8,212 bases of DNA from Anaerolineae bacterium (GTDB taxonomy: Bacteria > Chloroflexota > Anaerolineae > Aggregatilineales > Phototrophicaceae), in the NCBI GenBank assembly GCA_020848855.1, contig JADLHH010000090.1:1-8212 (forward strand), written 5' to 3'. The notes beneath the pieces are model-generated. The model made no database searches. It was given only the letters and a program-made list of their open reading frames with translations, and was not told where the DNA came from. Below are positions 6,548 to 8,212 of this stretch, one piece after another; the first letter of the stretch is position 1, and each line of letters opens with the position of its first letter. The translations under genes and the position numbers were made by a program.

Positions 6548-7470
6548 GCCTGCGGCTGGGCGTTATGGTCGCCGTGATCGACGACAGCGGCGCCGTACTG
6601 CTCTCGCAGCGCGATGACCTGAATATCTGGACGCTGCCGGGCGGTCGGCTGGACGCGGGCGAGCGCCTCGAAGACGCTGCTGCCCGTGAAGTGCGCGAGG
6701 AAACCGGCGTCACCGCCGGCATCGAGCGCGGGGTGGGGTTGTACTACTACGCTGGCTGGCGGCGTATGAACGTGCTGTACGCCGGGTTTCCGCTTGGCGG
6801 CAGCCTGACCGCCAAGACGCGTGAGACCAGCGGCAACCGCTACGTTCCGCCCAAATCGCTGCCCGGCGATATCACCGGGGTGCGTGAAGCGCTGGCGGAA
6901 ACTCGCCCGTCGCCGGTCGTCATCACCTCGACCCGCCGCGAACGGCTGCGCCTGCGCGCTCGCTTCGGCAGGCGGTGGCTGGTCAACTGGCTGACCGGGC
7001 ACCCGGAGCCGAAATTTCCGAGGTTCGACGTGCGCGCTGTCGCCCTGATTCTGGGCGATAACAGCCGCCGCGTGCTCACGCTTCCCGCCGATCACGCGCT
7101 GGAAGGCGCGAACGGGCTGCGCGCGCTGCCGCGTGTGGTCTGCGACGGCGCGGTTGCTCCCTGGGAGCAGCTCGCCGAACGGGTGCGGCTCACGACGGCG
7201 CTTAAGCTGAATTTTCAGTGGGTCGGCTTGTGGGAAGACACCGAGCGCGGCAAGGTCGAGTTCGTGTTCGCAGCGACCGCGCCCGAAGGCGAGCTTCCCA
7301 ACGGCGCGCAGTGGACGGCGGCGCGTAATGCCGCCTTCGGCGACCGTGATGCGCTGTACGTGCGTTATGTGAGACCGAGCTATGCGCGTGATCCGGTGTG
7401 GACGCTGGCGAACCGCGACGACACCATCCACATGATCACGCTGAATCGCATGAAGGAGGCGAGCCTATGA
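6544..7470 (+). CDS. Nudix hydrolase with a second, degenerate Nudix-like domain
   Basis: Encodes 308 residues starting at GTG, which overlaps the upstream stop by 4 nt; a GGGGTGA stretch (6534-6540) precedes it. An internal ATG at codon 8 is less likely because it would remove the first strand. The N-terminal domain (1 to about 125) carries a complete Nudix box at 34-56: G34, x5, E40, x7, R48-E49-V50, E52-E53, G55-V56, so it should bind Mg and cleave a nucleoside diphosphate-X bond. A basic stretch, TRRERLRLRARFGRRW (130-145), leads to residues 161-260, which repeat Nudix fold landmarks (VRAVALILGDNSRRVLTLP, then VGLWED and KVEFVFAATAPEGEL). There the box helix reads WEQLAERVRLTTALKL, without REXXEE, so this half is probably non-catalytic. 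Placement between two purine deaminases suggests a purine nucleotide such as 8-oxo-dGTP, but this is a guess; coenzyme or sugar nucleotides remain possible. Confidence 0.85.
   Translation: MSLRLGVMVAVIDDSGAVLLSQRDDLNIWTLPGGRLDAGERLEDAAAREVREETGVTAGIERGVGLYYYAGWRRMNVLYAGFPLGGSLTAKTRETSGNRYVPPKSLPGDITGVREALAETRPSPVVITSTRRERLRLRARFGRRWLVNWLTGHPEPKFPRFDVRAVALILGDNSRRVLTLPADHALEGANGLRALPRVVCDGAVAPWEQLAERVRLTTALKLNFQWVGLWEDTERGKVEFVFAATAPEGELPNGAQWTAARNAAFGDRDALYVRYVRPSYARDPVWTLANRDDTIHMITLNRMKEASL
7453..7459 (+). promoter_or_regulatory. Strong Shine-Dalgarno for adenine deaminase
   Basis: AAGGAGG lies inside the end of the Nudix gene, 7 nt before the ATG at 7467. This ATG overlaps the Nudix TGA as ATGA. 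It is by far the best ribosome site in the operon, so the third gene can be translated efficiently both by coupling and by fresh initiation. Confidence 0.8.
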
Positions 7471-8212
7471 CGCTGTCGCAGACACTGGCACAGCGAATCG
7501 CCGTCGCGCGTGGGGATATCCCGGCGCAGTTGATCCTGCGTAACGCGCGGCTGGTCAACGTGCTTTCCGGCGAAATCTATCTGACCGATATCGTGATTGA
7601 CGGCGGCGACGTGGTCGCGCTCGAAAGCGGCTACGAGGCGCAGCAGGTGATCGAGCTGGGCGGGCGCTACGTGTGCCCCGGCTTCATCGACGCGCACGTC
7701 CACATCGAAAGCAGCTTATGCACGCCGCCGGAGTTTTCGCGGGCGGTGCTGGCGCACGGCGTCACGACCGTCGTCACCGACCCGCACGAAATCGCCAACG
7801 TGCTCGGCTTGGAGGGTATCCGCTTCATGCTGGAGCGCGCCAAACACGGACCGATCAACATGTTCGTGATGGCGTCAAGCTGCGTCCCGGCGACCGATAT
7901 GGAGACCAGCGGCGCGCGCCTCGAAGCCGAGGATTTAGCGCCGCTTCTCAACGACCACTGGGTGCTGGGGCTTGCCGAGATGATGAACTATCCCGGCGTA
8001 ATCTACGGCGACGAGGGCGTACTTGACAAGCTCGACCAGTTCAAAGACCGTGTGCTGGACGGACACGCGCCGGCGGTGCGCGGCAAGCCGCTCAACGCCT
8101 ACGTCGCCGCCGGCATCGTCAGCGACCACGAATGCACGACCGTCGATGAGGCGCTCGAAAAGCTGCGCCTCGGCTTGACGATCTTCATCCGCGAAGGCAC
8201 GACCACGCATAA
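7467..8212 (+). CDS. ade: Adenine deaminase (N-terminal 248 codons; continues past window)
   Basis: Converts adenine to hypoxanthine and ammonia in the cytosol, as part of purine salvage. The start is ATG 7467, fixed by the AAGGAGG site and ATGA overlap. The visible 248 residues carry the family signatures in order: PGFIDAHVHIESS (71-83, metal ligands His77 and His79), TDPHEIANVLG (104-114), SSCVPAT (137-143), ETSGA (146-150), GLAEMMNYPGV (168-178), DGHAP (198-202) and SDHEC (219-223), then an IREGT motif (241-245). These separate Ade from other amidohydrolases such as dihydroorotase or guanine deaminase. The frame is open at the right edge; full proteins are usually about 550-600 residues, so the C-terminal half, including the second metal-site residues, is not seen. 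It is the last visible gene of the deaminase/Nudix operon. Confidence 0.95.
   Translation, partial: MTLSQTLAQRIAVARGDIPAQLILRNARLVNVLSGEIYLTDIVIDGGDVVALESGYEAQQVIELGGRYVCPGFIDAHVHIESSLCTPPEFSRAVLAHGVTTVVTDPHEIANVLGLEGIRFMLERAKHGPINMFVMASSCVPATDMETSGARLEAEDLAPLLNDHWVLGLAEMMNYPGVIYGDEGVLDKLDQFKDRVLDGHAPAVRGKPLNAYVAAGIVSDHECTTVDEALEKLRLGLTIFIREGTTTH

Noticed and set aside
6343..7431. Minus-strand open frame of 362 codons over the deaminase end and Nudix gene
   Set aside because: Crosses the junction of two well-supported plus-strand genes and has no recognisable motif or ribosome site.

Overview
The window is a GC-rich, tightly coded piece of a bacterial chromosome. Several traits together suggest Chloroflexota, perhaps the Anaerolineae side: a Flp-type prepilin N-terminus of the GQxMVEYALIL form, a Thr-Pro-Asn linker of NTPT/NTPS units, PA14 and MAM-like surface modules, and 4-nt overlapping operon junctions. 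The assignment is inference; there is no rRNA or other marker gene here.

Left half (1-3897, minus strand): a single open frame of at least 1299 codons, with its 3' end beyond base 1. It starts as a Flp/type IVb-like prepilin (cleavage motif G15/Q16, Glu at +5, one hydrophobic helix), continues through a short Cys-containing segment and an NTP-repeat hinge, then carries a PA14-like module, four MAM/jelly-roll-like modules of about 150-210 residues, and a second PA14 domain cut by the edge. I read it as a very large cell-surface or pilus-anchored adhesin. It is the most unusual object in the window.

Centre (3898-4125): a divergent intergenic region with a palindrome in the adhesin leader and a possible extended -10 promoter for the next gene. 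folD (4126-5022, plus) is a canonical bifunctional methylene-THF dehydrogenase/cyclohydrolase. Its 3' end and the following 100 bp contain a small family of direct and inverted copies of AGGACTGAG, plus a terminator-like hairpin.

Right half (5192-8212, plus): a translationally coupled three-gene operon made of an 8-oxoguanine deaminase-like TRZ/ATZ amidohydrolase, a two-part Nudix protein (intact N-terminal Nudix box, apparently degenerate second Nudix fold), and the first 248 codons of adenine deaminase (cut by the right edge). The junctions are GTGA and ATGA overlaps. The set fits purine-base salvage combined with clean-up of oxidised purines: a Nudix enzyme could hydrolyse damaged nucleotides, while the two deaminases act on free bases. 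The Nudix substrate is a hypothesis. folD supplies one-carbon units to purine synthesis, but a probable terminator and a separate promoter suggest it is not in the same transcript.
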